DNA of 64,000 nt from Permianibacter fluminis (GCF_013179735.1 NZ_JABMEG010000002.1:1-64000); one strand, 5' to 3'. Positions 9,482 to 26,403 are shown, counted from the first letter of the stretch. Translations and numbers: made by a program. The notes: generated from the letters alone by a model not told the origin.

Positions 9482-9522
9482 CCGTAATCATCCTTTTAGA
9501 ATTGTTTGCAGGAGAATGAGCA

Positions 9523-9891
9523 ATGGCTCTGTCGAAAGACGATATCGTTAACGCCGTCGCCGCGATGAGCGTCAGCGAAGTGGTCGAGCTGGTCAAGGCG
9601 ATCGAAGAGAAGTTTGGCGTGTCGGCTGCTGCCGCCGTTGTTGCTGCTGGCCCGGCCGCTGCTGCTGCCGTGGAAGAGCAGACCGAATTCACGGTCAAGC
9701 TGACCGATTTCGGCGCCAACAAGGTCAACGTCATCAAAGTGATTCGCGAAATCACTGGCCTGGGTCTGAAAGAAGCCAAAGACCTGGTCGAAGGCGTGCC
9801 GAGCACCGTCAAAGAAGGTGTCTCGAAGGCCGATGCCGATGGCATCAAGAAGAAGCTGGAAGAAGCCGGCGCCAAGGTCGAAATCAAGTAA
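9523..9891 (+). CDS. rplL: 50S ribosomal protein L7/L12
   Basis: The stalk protein that recruits and activates translational GTPases, present as several dimers per ribosome. The 122-residue protein has an N-terminal dimer helix, an Ala-rich hinge (about 37-52) and the C-terminal factor-binding domain with [21 protein letters not shown]. The gene is followed by an attenuator that lowers transcription into rpoB. Confidence 0.98.
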   Translation: MALSKDDIVNAVAAMSVSEVVELVKAIEEKFGVSAAAAVVAAGPAAAAAVEEQTEFTVKLTDFGANKVNVIKVIREITGLGLKEAKDLVEGVPSTVKEGVSKADADGIKKKLEEAGAKVEIK

Positions 9892-9935
9892 GGTTTCGCT
9901 TGGGCGATCTGGACCATTCCAGTCGCTGTGCATTG

Positions 9936-9964
9936 GGCTGGTGGCAAAACGCCACCGGCCTTTT
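9936..9964 (+). terminator. rplL-rpoB attenuator
   Basis: A ten-base-pair stem (9936-9945 with 9951-9960, one G-U pair) with loop AAAAC is followed by TTTT. This is a short-U-run terminator where E. coli has a partial terminator that sets the ribosomal protein to polymerase ratio. The rest of the 260-base gap to rpoB shows no promoter. Confidence 0.75.
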
Positions 9965-10151
9965 GCCGCTTGCGAGAACCCGCGTTTGTGCGGGCGCTTG
10001 GCAGGCGTGTTGAGCAGGTTGCGTTTTGATACGGCCTTGCGGTCTGACGGGGAGCAAACCCGGCGGTCCAGGGTTGGCGCAGCACGGGGATAGTCGGTAG
10101 CACCGTATCAAGTACCGATTGTCGGTGGGTTTAGTCGAGTGAGGACGTGAG

Positions 10152-14270
<4,119 letters not shown>

Positions 14271-14336
14271 TAGGGCGAGTGTGGATGGCAGCGGCGCTGC
14301 CATCCACACCAGTGCAACTTAAGAAACGGGGAAGCC

Positions 14337-17300
14337 ATGAAAGACCTGTTGAACCTGTTCAAGCAGCAGACCACGCTTAGCGAATTCGATCGCATCCGCA
14401 TCGGTCTTGCCTCGCCCGACATGATCCGCTCCTGGTCGTTCGGCGAAGTCAAGAAGCCGGAAACCATCAACTACCGCACGTTCAAGCCGGAACGTGATGG
14501 CTTGTTCTGCGCCAAGATCTTTGGCCCGATCAAGGATTACGAGTGCTTGTGCGGCAAGTACAAGCGGCTGAAGCACCGCGGCGTCATCTGCGAGAAGTGC
14601 GGCGTCGAAGTCGCGCTGGCAAAAGTTCGCCGTGATCGCATGGGTCACATCGAACTGGCCTCGCCGGTTGCCCACATCTGGTTCCTGAAGTCGCTGCCAA
14701 GCCGTATCGGTTTGATCCTCGACATGACGCTGCGCGATATCGAGCGGGTGCTCTATTTCGAAGCGTTTGTCGTGATCGAGCCGGGCATGACCACGCTGGA
14801 GCGTGGCCAGCTGCTGGGCGAAGAGGAATACCTGAACGCGCTGGAAGAATTCGGTGACGAGTTCGATGCCAAGATGGGTGCCGAAGCGATTCGGGCGCTG
14901 CTCGAAGGTCTCGACCTGCCGAAAGAAGTCGAAACCATTCGCGAAGAAATTCCGCAAACCAGCTCGGAAACCAAGCTGAAGAAGCTGACCAAGCGGCTGA
15001 AGCTGCTGGAAGCCTTCCTTGAGTCGGGTAATTCGCCGAACTGGATGATCATGACCGTGCTGCCGGTGTTGCCGCCGGATCTGCGCCCGCTGGTGCCACT
15101 GGATGGCGGTCGCTTTGCGACCTCGGATCTGAACGATCTGTACCGCCGCGTGATCAACCGTAACAACCGTTTGAAGCGTCTGCTCGATCTGAACGCGCCG
15201 GACATCATCATCCGCAACGAAAAGCGGATGCTGCAAGAAGCGGTCGATGCGCTGCTCGACAACGGTCGTCGCGGTCGCGCGATCACCGGTTCGAACAAGC
15301 GCCCGCTGAAGTCGCTGGCCGACATGATCAAGGGCAAGCAAGGCCGGTTCCGGCAGAACTTGCTCGGCAAGCGCGTCGACTACTCGGGCCGTTCGGTCAT
15401 CGTGGTCGGCCCGACGCTGCGTCTGCACCAATGCGGTCTGCCGAAGAAAATGGCGCTCGAACTGTTCAAGCCGTTCATTTTTGGCAAGCTGGAAACGCGT
15501 GGCCTCGCCACGACGATCAAAGCCGCCAAGAAAATGGTCGAGCGCGAAGAGCCGGTGGTCTGGGACATTCTCGAAGAAGTCATTCGCGAACACCCGGTCA
15601 TGCTGAACCGCGCGCCGACGCTGCACCGTCTCGGTATCCAGGCGTTTGAGCCGGTGCTGGTGGAAGGCAAAGCGATTCAACTGCACCCGCTGGTTACGAC
15701 CGCATTCAACGCCGACTTCGACGGTGACCAGATGGCGGTGCACGTACCGCTGACCTTGGAAGCCCAGCTCGAAGCGCGCGCACTGATGATGTCGACCAAC
15801 AACATTCTGTCGCCGGCCAACGGTGAACCGATTGTGGTGCCGTCGCAGGACGTCGTGCTCGGTCTGTACTACATGACCCGTGACAAAGTGAATGGCATGG
15901 GCGAAGGCATGGTGTTTGCGGACACCGCTGAAGTTCATCGTGCCTTCCGTACCGGTCAGGTTGACCTGCATGCGCGCGTCAAAGTGCGGCTGTACGAAAA
16001 AGTGATTGATAAAGAAGGCAAGGTTACCGAGTCGACCAAGGTGCATGACACCACGGTTGGCCGCGCCATGCTGTGGGATGTGGTGCCGAAGGGCTTGCCG
16101 TTTGAGCTCATCAACACGCCGCTGACCAAGAAAGCGATTTCGAAACTGCTGAACACCTGCTATCGCGTGCTCGGTCTGAAAGCGACCGTCATTTTCGCCG
16201 ATCAGGTGATGTACACCGGCTTTGCTTACGCAACGCGTTCGGGTACCTCGGTCGGTATCGATGACATGACCATTCCGGACGAGAAGAAGAAGATTCTTGC
16301 CGAGTCGGAAGCGGAAGTGAAAGAGATCGAGCAACAGTACGGTGCTGGTCTCGTTACCGCCGGTGAGCGTTACAACAAAGTCGTCGACATCTGGTCACGT
16401 GCCAACGAGCGGGTCTCGAAAGCGCTGATGGATAACCTGACCTTCGTTGATGTGATCAACGCCAAGGGCGAGAAAGAAAAGCAGAAGTCGTTCAACCCGA
16501 TTTACATGATGGCCGATTCGGGCGCGCGCGGTAGCGCGGCGCAGATTCGTCAGCTGGCCGGTATGCGGGGCCTGATGGCCAAGCCGGACGGTTCGATTAT
16601 CGAAACTCCGATCACGGCGAACTTCCGTGAAGGTCTGAACGTTCTGCAGTACTTTATTTCGACTCACGGTGCCCGTAAGGGTCTGGCCGACACCGCGCTG
16701 AAGACTGCGAACTCCGGTTACCTGACCCGTCGTCTGGTTGACGTCGCGCAGGATCTGGTGGTCACCGAAAGCGATTGCGGCACGGTCAACGGTCTGCACA
16801 TGACGCCGCTGATTCAAGGTGGCGACGTGGTCGAGCCGCTGCGTGAGCGCGTGCTCGGTCGCGTACTGGCCGAGGCCGTTTATGTTCCGGGTACCGACAA
16901 GCTGTTGGCGGATGCTGGCACGCTGCTGAACGAGCGCTGGGTCGAGAAGCTGGAAGAAAGCAACATCGATCACGTGGTCGTGCGTTCGCCGATCACCTGC
17001 GAAACCCGTTTCGGTGTCTGCGCTGCCTGCTATGGTCGCGATCTGGCCCGTGGCCATATCGTCAACGCCGGCGAAGCGGTTGGTGTTATCGCCGCGCAGT
17101 CGATCGGTGAGCCGGGCACTCAGCTGACCATGCGTACCTTCCACATCGGTGGTGCGGCATCGCGTGCGTCGGCCGAAAACAAGGTGCAGGTCAAGAACAA
17201 CGGTACGGTTCGTCTGGCCAACCCGAAATTGGTGCAGAAGAAAGACGGCACCTATGTCACCGTGTCGCGTTCGACCGAAATCACCGTGTTCGACGAACAC

Positions 17301-18536
17301 AATCGCGAGAAAGAGCGGTACAAGGTTCCGTACGGTGCGGTGCTGTCGGTCAAAGACGGCAGCAAGATCAATCGTGGCGACATCGTCGCGAACTGGGATC
17401 CGCATACCCACCCGATCGTGACCGAAGTGGCCGGTAAGATTAAGTTTGTCGATTTGGTTGAAGGCGTGACCTTCACCCGCAAGACCGACGAACTGACCGG
17501 TCTGTCGAGCATTGAAGTGACCGATCCGAAACAGCGTGGCGCGAAAGAAATGCGTCCGGCGATTCGTCTGGTCGATGAGAAGGGCAAGGATCTGCAGCTG
17601 AAGGGCACCGATATCGTCGCCCAGTATTCGCTGCCGGCCGGCGCCATCATCAACCTTGAAGACGGCTCGGCCGTGGGCGAGGGCGATGCGATTGCCCGTA
17701 TCCCGCAGGAAGGTTCGAAGACCCGTGACATCACCGGTGGTCTGCCGCGCGTCGCCGACTTGTTCGAAGCCCGGAAACCGAAAGAGCCGGCCATTCTGGC
17801 CGAAATCTCCGGTACCGTTTCGTTCGGGAAAGAAACCAAGGGCAAGCGCCGCCTGATCATTACGCCGCATGATGGTTCGCAGACGTATGAAGAGTTGATT
17901 CCGAAGTGGCGCAACATCGGCGTGTTCGAAGGCGAAAACGTTGAAATGGGTGACGTGATTTCCGAAGGTCCGGAAAATCCGCACGACATCCTGCGCCTGA
18001 AAGGCATTTCGCACCTGGCGAACTACATCGTCAACGAAGTGCAGGACGTTTACCGTCTGCAGGGCGTGAAGATCAACGACAAGCACATCGAAGTCATCGT
18101 GCGGCAGATGCTGCGCAAGGGCGTCGTGGCCGAGACCGGCGACAGCAAGCTGCTGAAAGGCGAGCAACTGGACGCGGTGCGGATTCTGGAAGAGAACGAT
18201 CGTCTCATTGCCGCCGGCAAAGTCGTCGCGACTTTCGAGCGTCAGCTGCTCGGTATCACCAAGGCCTCGCTGCAAACCGAGTCGTTCATTTCGGCCGCGT
18301 CGTTCCAGGAAACCACCCGCGTCCTTACGGAAGCAGCGGTCAGTGGCAAGTTCGACGATCTGCGCGGTTTGAAAGAAAACGTCATCGTCGGTCGTCTGAT
18401 CCCGGCCGGTACCGGTCTGGCGTACCACAAAGAACGTCGTCGTCGTCGTCTGGAAGGCAAGGTCATCGAGCCGACCGTCACCGCGACCGATGCCGAGAAA
18501 GAACTGCGCGATGCGCTCAGCTCCTCCGCGGAGTAA
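14337..18536 (+). CDS. rpoC: DNA-directed RNA polymerase subunit beta'
   Basis: The 1399-residue subunit (E. coli 1407) holds the active-site magnesium in [14 protein letters not shown]. The N-terminal zinc finger is [19 protein letters not shown] and the second zinc site is [13 protein letters not shown]. The trigger loop [16 protein letters not shown] is intact. A GGGGAAG ribosome-binding site precedes the ATG. It ends the rif transcription unit and is followed by a strong hairpin. Confidence 0.99.
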   Translation: MKDLLNLFKQQTTLSEFDRIRIGLASPDMIRSWSFGEVKKPETINYRTFKPERDGLFCAKIFGPIKDYECLCGKYKRLKHRGVICEKCGVEVALAKVRRDRMGHIELASPVAHIWFLKSLPSRIGLILDMTLRDIERVLYFEAFVVIEPGMTTLERGQLLGEEEYLNALEEFGDEFDAKMGAEAIRALLEGLDLPKEVETIREEIPQTSSETKLKKLTKRLKLLEAFLESGNSPNWMIMTVLPVLPPDLRPLVPLDGGRFATSDLNDLYRRVINRNNRLKRLLDLNAPDIIIRNEKRMLQEAVDALLDNGRRGRAITGSNKRPLKSLADMIKGKQGRFRQNLLGKRVDYSGRSVIVVGPTLRLHQCGLPKKMALELFKPFIFGKLETRGLATTIKAAKKMVEREEPVVWDILEEVIREHPVMLNRAPTLHRLGIQAFEPVLVEGKAIQLHPLVTTAFNADFDGDQMAVHVPLTLEAQLEARALMMSTNNILSPANGEPIVVPSQDVVLGLYYMTRDKVNGMGEGMVFADTAEVHRAFRTGQVDLHARVKVRLYEKVIDKEGKVTESTKVHDTTVGRAMLWDVVPKGLPFELINTPLTKKAISKLLNTCYRVLGLKATVIFADQVMYTGFAYATRSGTSVGIDDMTIPDEKKKILAESEAEVKEIEQQYGAGLVTAGERYNKVVDIWSRANERVSKALMDNLTFVDVINAKGEKEKQKSFNPIYMMADSGARGSAAQIRQLAGMRGLMAKPDGSIIETPITANFREGLNVLQYFISTHGARKGLADTALKTANSGYLTRRLVDVAQDLVVTESDCGTVNGLHMTPLIQGGDVVEPLRERVLGRVLAEAVYVPGTDKLLADAGTLLNERWVEKLEESNIDHVVVRSPITCETRFGVCAACYGRDLARGHIVNAGEAVGVIAAQSIGEPGTQLTMRTFHIGGAASRASAENKVQVKNNGTVRLANPKLVQKKDGTYVTVSRSTEITVFDEHNREKERYKVPYGAVLSVKDGSKINRGDIVANWDPHTHPIVTEVAGKIKFVDLVEGVTFTRKTDELTGLSSIEVTDPKQRGAKEMRPAIRLVDEKGKDLQLKGTDIVAQYSLPAGAIINLEDGSAVGEGDAIARIPQEGSKTRDITGGLPRVADLFEARKPKEPAILAEISGTVSFGKETKGKRRLIITPHDGSQTYEELIPKWRNIGVFEGENVEMGDVISEGPENPHDILRLKGISHLANYIVNEVQDVYRLQGVKINDKHIEVIVRQMLRKGVVAETGDSKLLKGEQLDAVRILEENDRLIAAGKVVATFERQLLGITKASLQTESFISAASFQETTRVLTEAAVSGKFDDLRGLKENVIVGRLIPAGTGLAYHKERRRRRLEGKVIEPTVTATDAEKELRDALSSSAE

Positions 18537-18572
18537 GCGCTTCGGTCAGCAGTTGATTGAAGTCGTTAGTAC

Positions 18573-18602
18573 CAGAAAGGCCAGCACCCGCTGGCCTTTC
18601 TG
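18573..18602 (+). terminator. Terminator after rpoC
   Basis: A 13-base-pair stem, CAGAAAGGCCAGC (18573-18585) with GCTGGCCTTTCTG (18590-18602), has a four-base loop. The T-run is short and partly inside the stem. It separates the rpoBC unit from the str promoter that follows. Confidence 0.8.
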
Positions 18603-18646
18603 TCTAACTGGTCAGTGGAAACCTTGGACTGGGAGCACGGGCTTTC

Positions 18647-18675
18647 TTGACGCCCCTTGCGCTCATCTCTACAAT
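18647..18675 (+). promoter_or_regulatory. Sigma70 promoter of the str operon
   Basis: TTGACG (18647-18652), exactly 17 bases, then TACAAT (18670-18675): five of six matches in each hexamer. Transcription would start near 18682, giving a leader of about 64 bases before rpsL. Confidence 0.85.
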
Positions 18676-18745
18676 TCCGCACCCCTTTACAAGCCGGTTT
18701 TCCGGCCGAAGGGCTTTTGCTCTCATTTTTGGAGTTCAGTTTTCA

Positions 18746-19120
18746 ATGGCGACCGTAAACCAGCTCGTGCGCAGTCCCCGCAAGGAGATCAAGCGCAAGA
18801 CCCCGTCACCGGCCCTGCAGAACTGCCCGCAAAAACGCGGCGTCTGCACCCGTGTGTACACCACCACCCCGAAGAAGCCGAACTCGGCCCTTCGTAAAGT
18901 CTGCAAAGTGCGTCTGACCAACGGTTACGAAGTCATTTCGTACATCGGCGGTGAAGGCCACAACCTGCAAGAACACTCAGTCGTGCTGATTCGCGGCGGC
19001 CGGGTAAAGGACTTGCCAGGTGTGCGTTACCACACCGTTCGTGGTTCGCTCGACACTGCCGGTGTTAAAGACCGTAAGCAGAGCCGTTCGAAGTACGGTG
19101 CAAAGCGTCCGAAGAAATAA
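18746..19120 (+). CDS. rpsL: 30S ribosomal protein S12
   Basis: S12 sits in the decoding centre and shapes accuracy. The 124 residues match E. coli. The streptomycin-linked segments [11 protein letters not shown] and [12 protein letters not shown] carry the wild-type Lys residues, so no rpsL-type resistance is predicted. The frame is open upstream, but ATG 18746 begins the conserved ATVNQLVR and lies after GGAG. First gene of the str operon. Confidence 0.98.
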   Translation: MATVNQLVRSPRKEIKRKTPSPALQNCPQKRGVCTRVYTTTPKKPNSALRKVCKVRLTNGYEVISYIGGEGHNLQEHSVVLIRGGRVKDLPGVRYHTVRGSLDTAGVKDRKQSRSKYGAKRPKK

Positions 19121-19815
<695 letters not shown>

Positions 19816-19934
19816 GCGGGAGCTCGCCGGCAAGGCGAGTGCGTGGTGTTTGCCACGCCGGTTGGTAATCGCATTCGCTGACGCATTGGTCACTCTGGTG
19901 CGTCAGCGACAATCCAAATAGTTTGGAGCAAGCA

Positions 19935-22034
19935 ATGGCTCGTACGACTCCTATCGAGCGCTACCGTAACATCGGTATCAGCGCTCACATTGACGCCGGT
20001 AAAACCACCACGACTGAACGCGTGCTGTTTTACACCGGTAAAAGCCACAAGATCGGTGAAGTGCACGATGGTGCCGCTACCACCGACTGGATGGTGCAAG
20101 AACAAGAACGGGGTATCACCATTACCTCGGCGGCGGTGACTGCCTTCTGGAAAGGCATGGGCAACAACTTTGCCGAACACCGCATCAACATCATCGACAC
20201 CCCCGGGCACGTGGACTTCACCATTGAAGTCGAACGCTCGATGCGCGTACTCGACGGCGCCTGCATGGTTTACTGTGCGGTCGGCGGCGTTCAGCCGCAG
20301 TCGGAAACCGTGTGGCGTCAGGCCAACAAATACAAAGTGCCGCGTCTGGCCTTCGTCAACAAGATGGACCGTACCGGTGCCAACTTCTTGCGCGTGGTCG
20401 GCCAGATGAAAGAGCGTCTTGCCGCCAACGTCGTTGTGCTGCAATTGCCGATCGGCCAGGAAGAACACTTCAAGGGCGTGGTTGACCTCGTTTCGATGAA
20501 AGCTGTCTGGTGGGACGAAGAGTCGCAGGGCATGAAGTTCACCCTGAAAGACGTCCCGGCGGACATGCTGGACGAGTGCAAGAAGTGGCGCGAGCAGTTG
20601 GTCGAAAGCGCCGCCGAAGCCTCGGAAGAGCTGATGAACAAGTACCTGGAAGAAGGCGAGCTGAGCGAAGAAGAAATTCACGCCGGCATTCGCAAGCGTA
20701 CTGTTGCCAGCGAAATCGTTCCGGCCCTGTGCGGTTCGGCGTTCAAGAACAAGGGCGTGCAAGCGATGCTGGACGCCGTGGTTCGCTACCTGCCGTCGCC
20801 GGTCGACATTCCGCCGGTCAAGGGCGAAGACGACCGTGGCAACATGGTTGAACGTCCGGCTACCGATGACGCGCCGTTCTCGGCGTTGGCATTCAAGATC
20901 GCCACCGACCCGTTCGTCGGTTCGCTAACCTTCATCCGGGTTTACTCGGGCGTGCTGGAAAGCGGCTCGGGCGTGTACAACACGGTCAAGGATCGCAAAG
21001 AGCGTATTGGTCGTCTGGTGCAGATGCACGCCAACCAGCGCGAAGAAATCAAAGAAGTGCGCGCTGGCGACATCGCCGCTTGCGTCGGTCTGAAAGACGT
21101 CACCACCGGTGACACCATTTGTGATCCGGATCATCCGGTCATTTTGGAACGGATGGAATTCCCGGAGCCGGTTATCGCCGTCGCCGTCGAGCCGAAGACC
21201 AAAGCCGACCAGGAAAAGATGGGTATCGCACTGGGCCGTCTGGCGCAGGAAGATCCGTCGTTCCGCGTGCACACTGACGAAGAGTCGGGCCAGACCATTA
21301 TTTCGGGTATGGGTGAACTGCACCTCGAAATCATCGTCGACCGCATGAAGCGTGAATTCAAAGTCGAAGCCAATGTCGGCAAGCCGCAGGTCGCCTACCG
21401 CGAAACCATTCGCGCCAAGGTCGAGCAGGAAGGCAAGTTCGTACGTCAATCCGGCGGTCGTGGCCAGTACGGTCATTGCTGGTTGCGCATCGAGCCGAAC
21501 GAAACCGGCAAGGGCTATGAGTTCATCAACGAAGTCGTTGGTGGTGTTGTGCCGAAGGAATACATTCCGGCGGTCGACAAGGGCGTTCAGGAACAGATCA
21601 AGAACGGTATCATCGCCGGCTTCCCGGTCGTTGACGTCAAAGTCACGATTTTCGACGGTTCGTACCATGACGTCGACTCGAACGAAATGGCGTTCAAGAT
21701 CGCCGGCTCGATGGGCTTCAAGGAAGGTTGCTTGAAAGCCAAGCCGGTGCTGCTTGAGCCGATCATGAAAGTCGAAGTCGAAACCCCGGAAAACTACATG
21801 GGTGACGTCATTGGCGACTTGAACCGTCGTCGCGGTATCGTTCAGGGTATGGACGATCTGCCGGGTGCCATCAAGGCAATCAAGGCTCAGGTGCCGCTGT
21901 CCGAAATGTTCGGTTATGCGACTGACCTGCGTTCCGCGACCCAGGGTCGTGCGACTTACTCGATGGAGTTTGCGCACTATTCGGAAGCGCCGAATAACGT
22001 TGCTGAAGCCGTTGTTGCTGCTCGCAAAAAATAA
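19935..22034 (+). CDS. fusA: Elongation factor G
   Basis: EF-G catalyses ribosomal translocation with GTP and, with RRF, ribosome recycling. The 699-residue protein has G1 [12 protein letters not shown], the G2 region [10 protein letters not shown]3 DTPGHVDF and G4 NKMD, then domains II-V ending in [16 protein letters not shown] four codons upstream is in frame, but GGAG overlaps it, so ATG 19935 is the start. Third gene of the str operon, 78 bases before tuf. Confidence 0.98.
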   Translation: MARTTPIERYRNIGISAHIDAGKTTTTERVLFYTGKSHKIGEVHDGAATTDWMVQEQERGITITSAAVTAFWKGMGNNFAEHRINIIDTPGHVDFTIEVERSMRVLDGACMVYCAVGGVQPQSETVWRQANKYKVPRLAFVNKMDRTGANFLRVVGQMKERLAANVVVLQLPIGQEEHFKGVVDLVSMKAVWWDEESQGMKFTLKDVPADMLDECKKWREQLVESAAEASEELMNKYLEEGELSEEEIHAGIRKRTVASEIVPALCGSAFKNKGVQAMLDAVVRYLPSPVDIPPVKGEDDRGNMVERPATDDAPFSALAFKIATDPFVGSLTFIRVYSGVLESGSGVYNTVKDRKERIGRLVQMHANQREEIKEVRAGDIAACVGLKDVTTGDTICDPDHPVILERMEFPEPVIAVAVEPKTKADQEKMGIALGRLAQEDPSFRVHTDEESGQTIISGMGELHLEIIVDRMKREFKVEANVGKPQVAYRETIRAKVEQEGKFVRQSGGRGQYGHCWLRIEPNETGKGYEFINEVVGGVVPKEYIPAVDKGVQEQIKNGIIAGFPVVDVKVTIFDGSYHDVDSNEMAFKIAGSMGFKEGCLKAKPVLLEPIMKVEVETPENYMGDVIGDLNRRRGIVQGMDDLPGAIKAIKAQVPLSEMFGYATDLRSATQGRATYSMEFAHYSEAPNNVAEAVVAARKK

Positions 22035-22112
22035 CCACTGGGGCGACCGGTCACTGCCGTGACCGGTCAACCAATACAAACGTCAAAACCTGAAAATAGA
22101 AGGCAGATCGCT

Positions 22113-23303
22113 ATGTCGAAGGAAAAGTTTGAACGTACAAAGCCCCACGTGAACGTGGGCACCATCGGTCACGTTGACCATGGCAAGACCTCGCTGACGG
22201 CAGCGCTGACCATTGTCACCGCGCGCAAGTACGGCGGCGAAGTCAAGAACTACGCGGACATCGACGCGGCGCCGGAAGAGCGCGCGCGCGGTATCACCAT
22301 CAACACCGCTCACGTCGAATACGAATCGGCCAACCGCCACTACGCGCACGTTGACTGCCCGGGCCACGCTGACTACGTCAAAAACATGATCACCGGTGCC
22401 GCCCAGATGGACGGCGCGGTGCTGGTCGTGTCGGCTGCTGACGGTCCGATGCCGCAAACCCGCGAACACATCCTGCTGTCGCGCCAAGTCGGCGTGCCGT
22501 ACATCGTCGTGTTCCTGAACAAGTGCGACATGGTCGACGACGCCGAGCTGCTCGAGCTGGTCGAAATGGAAGTGCGCGAACTGCTGAGCGCCTATGACTT
22601 CCCGGGCGACGACACCCCGATCATCCGCGGTTCAGCCAAGCTCGCCATCGAAGGCGACCAAGGCGAATTCGGCGAACAAGCGATCATGAAGCTGCTGGAA
22701 GCGCTGGACACCTACATCCCGCAACCGGAGCGCGCGATTGACAAGCCGTTCCTGCTGCCGGTCGAAGACGTGTTCTCGATCTCGGGTCGCGGCACCGTGG
22801 TGACCGGTCGTGTTGAGCGCGGCATCGTCAAAGTCGGCGAAGAAATCGAAATCGTCGGCCTGAAAGACACCGTCAAGACCACCGTCACCGGCGTCGAAAT
22901 GTTCCGCAAGCTGCTCGACGAAGGTCGTGCGGGCGACAACGTTGGCGTGCTGCTGCGCGGCACCAAGCGTGAAGACGTCGAGCGTGGTCAAGTGCTGGCC
23001 AAGCCGGGCTCGATCAAGCCGCACACCAAGTTCGAATCGGAAGTGTACGTGTTGTCGAAAGAAGAAGGCGGTCGTCACACCCCGTTCTTCAAAGGCTACC
23101 GTCCGCAGTTCTACTTCCGTACGACCGACGTGACGGGCGCCATCGAACTGCCGGAAGGCGTCGAGATGGTGATGCCGGGCGACAACATCAAGATGGTGGT
23201 GACCCTGATCGCCCCGATCGCGATGGACGACGGTCTGCGTTTCGCGATTCGCGAAGGCGGCCGTACCGTTGGCGCCGGCGTTGTTGCCAAGATCATTGCC
23301 TAA
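22113..23303 (+). CDS. tuf: Elongation factor Tu, second copy
   Basis: Same 396-residue protein as the copy at 5031, with all GTPase motifs ([26 protein letters not shown]). It holds the tufA position at the end of the str operon. An upstream extension in frame is rejected because conservation with the first copy starts exactly at this ATG. The near-identity ends at the coding borders. AGAAGGCAG upstream is the ribosome-binding site. Confidence 0.98.
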   Translation: MSKEKFERTKPHVNVGTIGHVDHGKTSLTAALTIVTARKYGGEVKNYADIDAAPEERARGITINTAHVEYESANRHYAHVDCPGHADYVKNMITGAAQMDGAVLVVSAADGPMPQTREHILLSRQVGVPYIVVFLNKCDMVDDAELLELVEMEVRELLSAYDFPGDDTPIIRGSAKLAIEGDQGEFGEQAIMKLLEALDTYIPQPERAIDKPFLLPVEDVFSISGRGTVVTGRVERGIVKVGEEIEIVGLKDTVKTTVTGVEMFRKLLDEGRAGDNVGVLLRGTKREDVERGQVLAKPGSIKPHTKFESEVYVLSKEEGGRHTPFFKGYRPQFYFRTTDVTGAIELPEGVEMVMPGDNIKMVVTLIAPIAMDDGLRFAIREGGRTVGAGVVAKIIA

Positions 23304-23313
23304 TCAGTAAAAC

Positions 23314-23353
23314 GTCAGTACCGGGTCTGGCTCAGGCCCGGCCCGGTACTGAC
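23314..23353 (+). terminator. Hairpin ending the str operon
   Basis: GTCAGTACCGGG (23314-23325) pairs with CCCGGTACTGAC (23342-23353) over 12 base pairs; an inner GC-rich stem can form in competition. There is no U-run, so termination may be partial. Confidence 0.6.
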
Positions 23354-23381
23354 GAAATCCGGTTCGCCGCGCAAGTTTTGC

Positions 23382-23410
23382 GTGACAAGCCGGCAAAGCG
23401 CCGTTATTAT
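23382..23410 (+). promoter_or_regulatory. Sigma70 promoter of the S10 operon
   Basis: GTGACA (23382-23387), a 17-base spacer and TATTAT (23405-23410): five of six matches in each hexamer. It starts a leader of about 230 bases before rpsJ. Confidence 0.8.
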
Positions 23411-23569
23411 CCCGCGGCCTTTGAGAAGTGCTCTTTAGGTAGTTCCCCCGGACAGGCCTGTTCTTGCCTCGGCAAGCAGTGCGACTGACCGGAGTTGGTG
23501 ACGGTTGACCAGTATCTTGGCATCGCCGTCCCTGACAACGGGCTCAATTGGAGTCCGACTGAACTTAAG

Positions 23570-23620
23570 GAATACCGCCCCCCGGACGAAGCGGAAGGGA
23601 GTGCGGTGTTCTTCTTTTTT
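23570..23620 (+). promoter_or_regulatory. S10 leader attenuator, probable L4 target
   Basis: GAATACCGC (23570-23578) pairs with GCGGTGTTC (23603-23611), and a run of six T follows at 23615-23620, 27 bases before rpsJ. In E. coli, L4 with NusA stops transcription at the U-run of a leader hairpin just upstream of the S10 gene. Here rplD is the third gene of the operon, so the same feedback is plausible. The L4 role itself is inferred. Confidence 0.7.
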
Positions 23621-23647
23621 CGCTCTTTATATTGGAGTGCCATCGCG

Positions 23648-23959
23648 ATGGCAAAGCAACGTATCCGTATTCGTCTGAAGGCTTTCGATCACCGTTTGAT
23701 CGACCAGTCGACGATGGAAATTGTGAACACGGCCAAGCGGACCGGCGCGCAAGTGCGCGGCCCGATCCCGCTGCCGACCAAGCAAGAACGTTACACCATC
23801 CTGACCTCGCCACACGCGAACAAGGATGCCCGTGACCAGTACGAAATTCGCACGCACAAGCGTCTGGTAGACATCATCGAGCCGACCGACAAAACGGTTG
23901 ACGCGCTGATGAAGCTGGACCTGGCCGCTGGCGTGGACGTTCAGATCAGCCTTAGCTGA
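23648..23959 (+). CDS. rpsJ: 30S ribosomal protein S10
   Basis: S10 is a 30S head protein and, as NusE, part of transcription antitermination complexes; it also contacts the NusG KOW domain. The 103 residues equal E. coli. [15 protein letters not shown] and [19 protein letters not shown] are conserved. GGAG precedes the ATG. First gene of the S10 operon. Confidence 0.98.
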   Translation: MAKQRIRIRLKAFDHRLIDQSTMEIVNTAKRTGAQVRGPIPLPTKQERYTILTSPHANKDARDQYEIRTHKRLVDIIEPTDKTVDALMKLDLAAGVDVQISLS

Positions 23960-23997
23960 TCTGAGTCCCGCGAATCATCCTTGTAGAGGAATACGTC

Positions 23998-24630
23998 ATG
24001 GCAATCGGACTAGTGGGTCGCAAAGTCGGTATGACCCGCGTCTTCAATGACGACGGTGTGTCGGTTCCGGTGACCGTCATCGAGGTCGAGCCGAACCGCA
24101 TTACCCAAGTCAAAGCCGTCGAAACTGATGGTTATGTCGCTGTCCAGGTTACGACCGGCAGCAAAAAGGCAAGCCGCCTGAACAAGCCGGAAGCCGGCCA
24201 CTTTGCCAAGAGCGGCGTTGCCGCTGGCCGTGGTCTGTGGGAATTCCGTGCTGCTGCTGACCACGGTTTGGCCGTGGGCGGTGAGCTGAAGGTGGACCTG
24301 TTCCAGGTTGACCAAATGGTCGACGTCACTGGCGTGACCAAGGGCCGTGGTTTCTCCGGCACCATCCGCCGCTGGAACTTCCGTGGTCAGGACAATACGC
24401 ACGGTAACTCGGTTTCGCACCGGGTGCCGGGCTCGATCGGCCAACGCCAGACCCCGGGTCGCGTGTTCAAAGGCATGAAAATGTACGGTCACTACGGCGT
24501 CGAACAGGTCACTGTCGAATGCCTGAAAGTCGTGCGTGTCGATGCTGAACGCAACCTGCTGCTGGTCAAGGGCGCAGTCCCGGGTTTCGACGGCGCTGAC
24601 GTAATCGTCAAGCCGGCGGCCAAGGCCTGA
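23998..24630 (+). CDS. rplC: 50S ribosomal protein L3
   Basis: L3 initiates 50S assembly and reaches the peptidyl-transferase centre. The 210-residue protein has [27 protein letters not shown] and the loop [18 protein letters not shown], which holds the Gln methylated by PrmB in E. coli. Second gene of the S10 operon; GAGGA precedes the start. Confidence 0.98.
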   Translation: MAIGLVGRKVGMTRVFNDDGVSVPVTVIEVEPNRITQVKAVETDGYVAVQVTTGSKKASRLNKPEAGHFAKSGVAAGRGLWEFRAAADHGLAVGGELKVDLFQVDQMVDVTGVTKGRGFSGTIRRWNFRGQDNTHGNSVSHRVPGSIGQRQTPGRVFKGMKMYGHYGVEQVTVECLKVVRVDAERNLLLVKGAVPGFDGADVIVKPAAKA

Positions 24631-24646
24631 GCGTAGGAGCGTAACG

Positions 24647-25255
24647 ATGCAATTGACTCTGACAGGCGGCAACGGCGGCACGATCAACGTGTCGGAAGTT
24701 GCGTTCGGCCGTGAATTCAACGAAGCGCTGGTGCACCAGGTTGTGACTGCCTATTTGGCAGGCGGCCGTGCTGGCACCGTGCAACAAAAGACCCGCGCCG
24801 AAGTTTCCGGCGGTGGCAAGAAGCCGTGGAAACAGAAAGGCACCGGTCGTGCCCGCGCTGGTTCCATTCGCTCGCCGCTGTGGCGTGGTGGTGGTAAGAC
24901 TTTCGCAGCCCGTCCGCAAGACTGGACGCAGAAAGTGAACAAGAAAATGTACCGCGGCGCGATCTGCGCGATTCTGTCGGAACTGGTACGCCAGGGCCGT
25001 CTGATCGTCGTCGACAGCTTCGCCGTTGACGCCCCGAAAACCAAGCTGTTGGCTGACAAGCTGAACGGCATGGACGCGGCTGATGCGCTGATCGTCACCG
25101 ATAACGTCGATGAAAACCTGTACCTCGCGGCGCGCAACCTGCACACCGTCGATGTGGTCGACCCGAACGCGGTCAACCCGGTCAGCTTGCTCACCTTCGC
25201 GAAGGTGATCATGACTGTCGGTGCGGTCAAGCAGTTCGAGGAGATGCTGGCATGA
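24647..25255 (+). CDS. rplD: 50S ribosomal protein L4
   Basis: L4 lines the nascent-peptide tunnel and in E. coli regulates its own S10 operon. The 202-residue protein has the tunnel loop segment [25 protein letters not shown]. The stop overlaps the rplW start (ATGA), so the two are translationally coupled. The leader hairpin at 23570 is its likely regulatory site. Confidence 0.98.
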   Translation: MQLTLTGGNGGTINVSEVAFGREFNEALVHQVVTAYLAGGRAGTVQQKTRAEVSGGGKKPWKQKGTGRARAGSIRSPLWRGGGKTFAARPQDWTQKVNKKMYRGAICAILSELVRQGRLIVVDSFAVDAPKTKLLADKLNGMDAADALIVTDNVDENLYLAARNLHTVDVVDPNAVNPVSLLTFAKVIMTVGAVKQFEEMLA

Positions 25256-25551
25256 ACCAGGAACGTCTGATGCGGGTGCTGCTGGCACCGCACGTCTCCG
25301 AAAAGGCCAACCTGTGCACTGAACAGAACAACACGGTTGTGTTCAAGGTGCTGCGTGACGCCGAGAAGCACGAAATCAAAACTGCCGTCGAAAAACTGTT
25401 CGACGTCAAAGTTGAGCGTGTGACCACCGTCAACGTGAAAGGCAAGCAGAAGGGCCAGGGCCTGAAAAAAGGTCGTCGGTCTGACTGGAAGAAAGCCTAC
25501 ATCAAGCTTGCTGCTGGCAATGCCATCAGCGTGTTTGGCGACCAGGCCTAA
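25252..25551 (+). CDS. rplW: 50S ribosomal protein L23
   Basis: L23 surrounds the tunnel exit and docks trigger factor and SRP. The 99 residues match E. coli (100). Conserved segments are [10 protein letters not shown] and [25 protein letters not shown]. Starts four bases inside rplD. Confidence 0.97.
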   Translation: MNQERLMRVLLAPHVSEKANLCTEQNNTVVFKVLRDAEKHEIKTAVEKLFDVKVERVTTVNVKGKQKGQGLKKGRRSDWKKAYIKLAAGNAISVFGDQA

Positions 25552-25563
25552 GGGGTAGCGACA

Positions 25564-26388
25564 ATGGCACTTATCAAGATGAAGCCGACCTCCCCGGGTC
25601 GCCGTTTCGTAGTGAAGGTGAAGACCGACGGCCTGTACAAAGGCGGTCCGGTTGAAGCTCTCGTCGAACGCAAGAACAAAACCGGTGGCCGTAACAACAA
25701 CGGTCACATCACCACCCGTCACATCGGTGGTGGTCATCGTCAGCATTACCGCCTGGTTGACTTCAAGCGCAACAAGGACGGTATTCCGGCGAAAGTTGAA
25801 CGGATCGAATACGACCCGAACCGCACCGCTCACATTGCCCTGCTGTGCTACGCCGATGGCGAGCGCCGCTACATCATTGCGCCGAAAGGTCTGCAAGTGG
25901 GTGATGTGCTGCAGAACGGTGATGCTGCGCCGATCAAGGCCGGTAACACCCTGCCGCTGCGCAACATTCCGGTCGGTCTGACGATTCACTGCATTGAAAT
26001 GAAGCCGGGCAAGGGCGCGCAGTTGGCGCGTTCGGCTGGCGCCGCTGTGCAATTGGTCGCCCGTGAAGGCGAGTACTGCACCGTGCGTCTGCGCTCGGGT
26101 GAAATGCGCAAGATCCACACCGAATGCCGTGCCACCGTTGGTGAAGTCGGTAACTCCGAGCACATGCTCGAGAGCTTCGGTAAAGCCGGTGCCAAGCGTT
26201 GGCTCGGTATTCGCCCGACCGTTCGCGGCGTCGCCATGAACCCGGTCGACCACCCGATGGGTGGTGGTGAAGGTCGCAGCTCCGGTGGTCGTCACCCGAC
26301 GTCGCCGTGGGGTTGGAAGACCAAGGGCAAGAAGACGCGCAAGAACAAGCGCACCGACAAGTTCATCGTGCGCCGTCGCGGCAAGTAA
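25564..26388 (+). CDS. rplB: 50S ribosomal protein L2
   Basis: L2 supports subunit joining and the peptidyl-transferase centre. The 274-residue protein has [35 protein letters not shown] and the C-terminal [24 protein letters not shown], which includes the conserved functional His. It lies 12 bases after rplW. Confidence 0.98.
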   Translation: MALIKMKPTSPGRRFVVKVKTDGLYKGGPVEALVERKNKTGGRNNNGHITTRHIGGGHRQHYRLVDFKRNKDGIPAKVERIEYDPNRTAHIALLCYADGERRYIIAPKGLQVGDVLQNGDAAPIKAGNTLPLRNIPVGLTIHCIEMKPGKGAQLARSAGAAVQLVAREGEYCTVRLRSGEMRKIHTECRATVGEVGNSEHMLESFGKAGAKRWLGIRPTVRGVAMNPVDHPMGGGEGRSSGGRHPTSPWGWKTKGKKTRKNKRTDKFIVRRRGK

Positions 26389-26403
26389 TGTGAGGGTATT
26401 CCT

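Noticed and set aside
14319-18428. Two antisense open frames of over 670 codons inside rpoC
   Set aside because: Same codon-bias shadow effect on the opposite strand of rpoC; no protein-like features.
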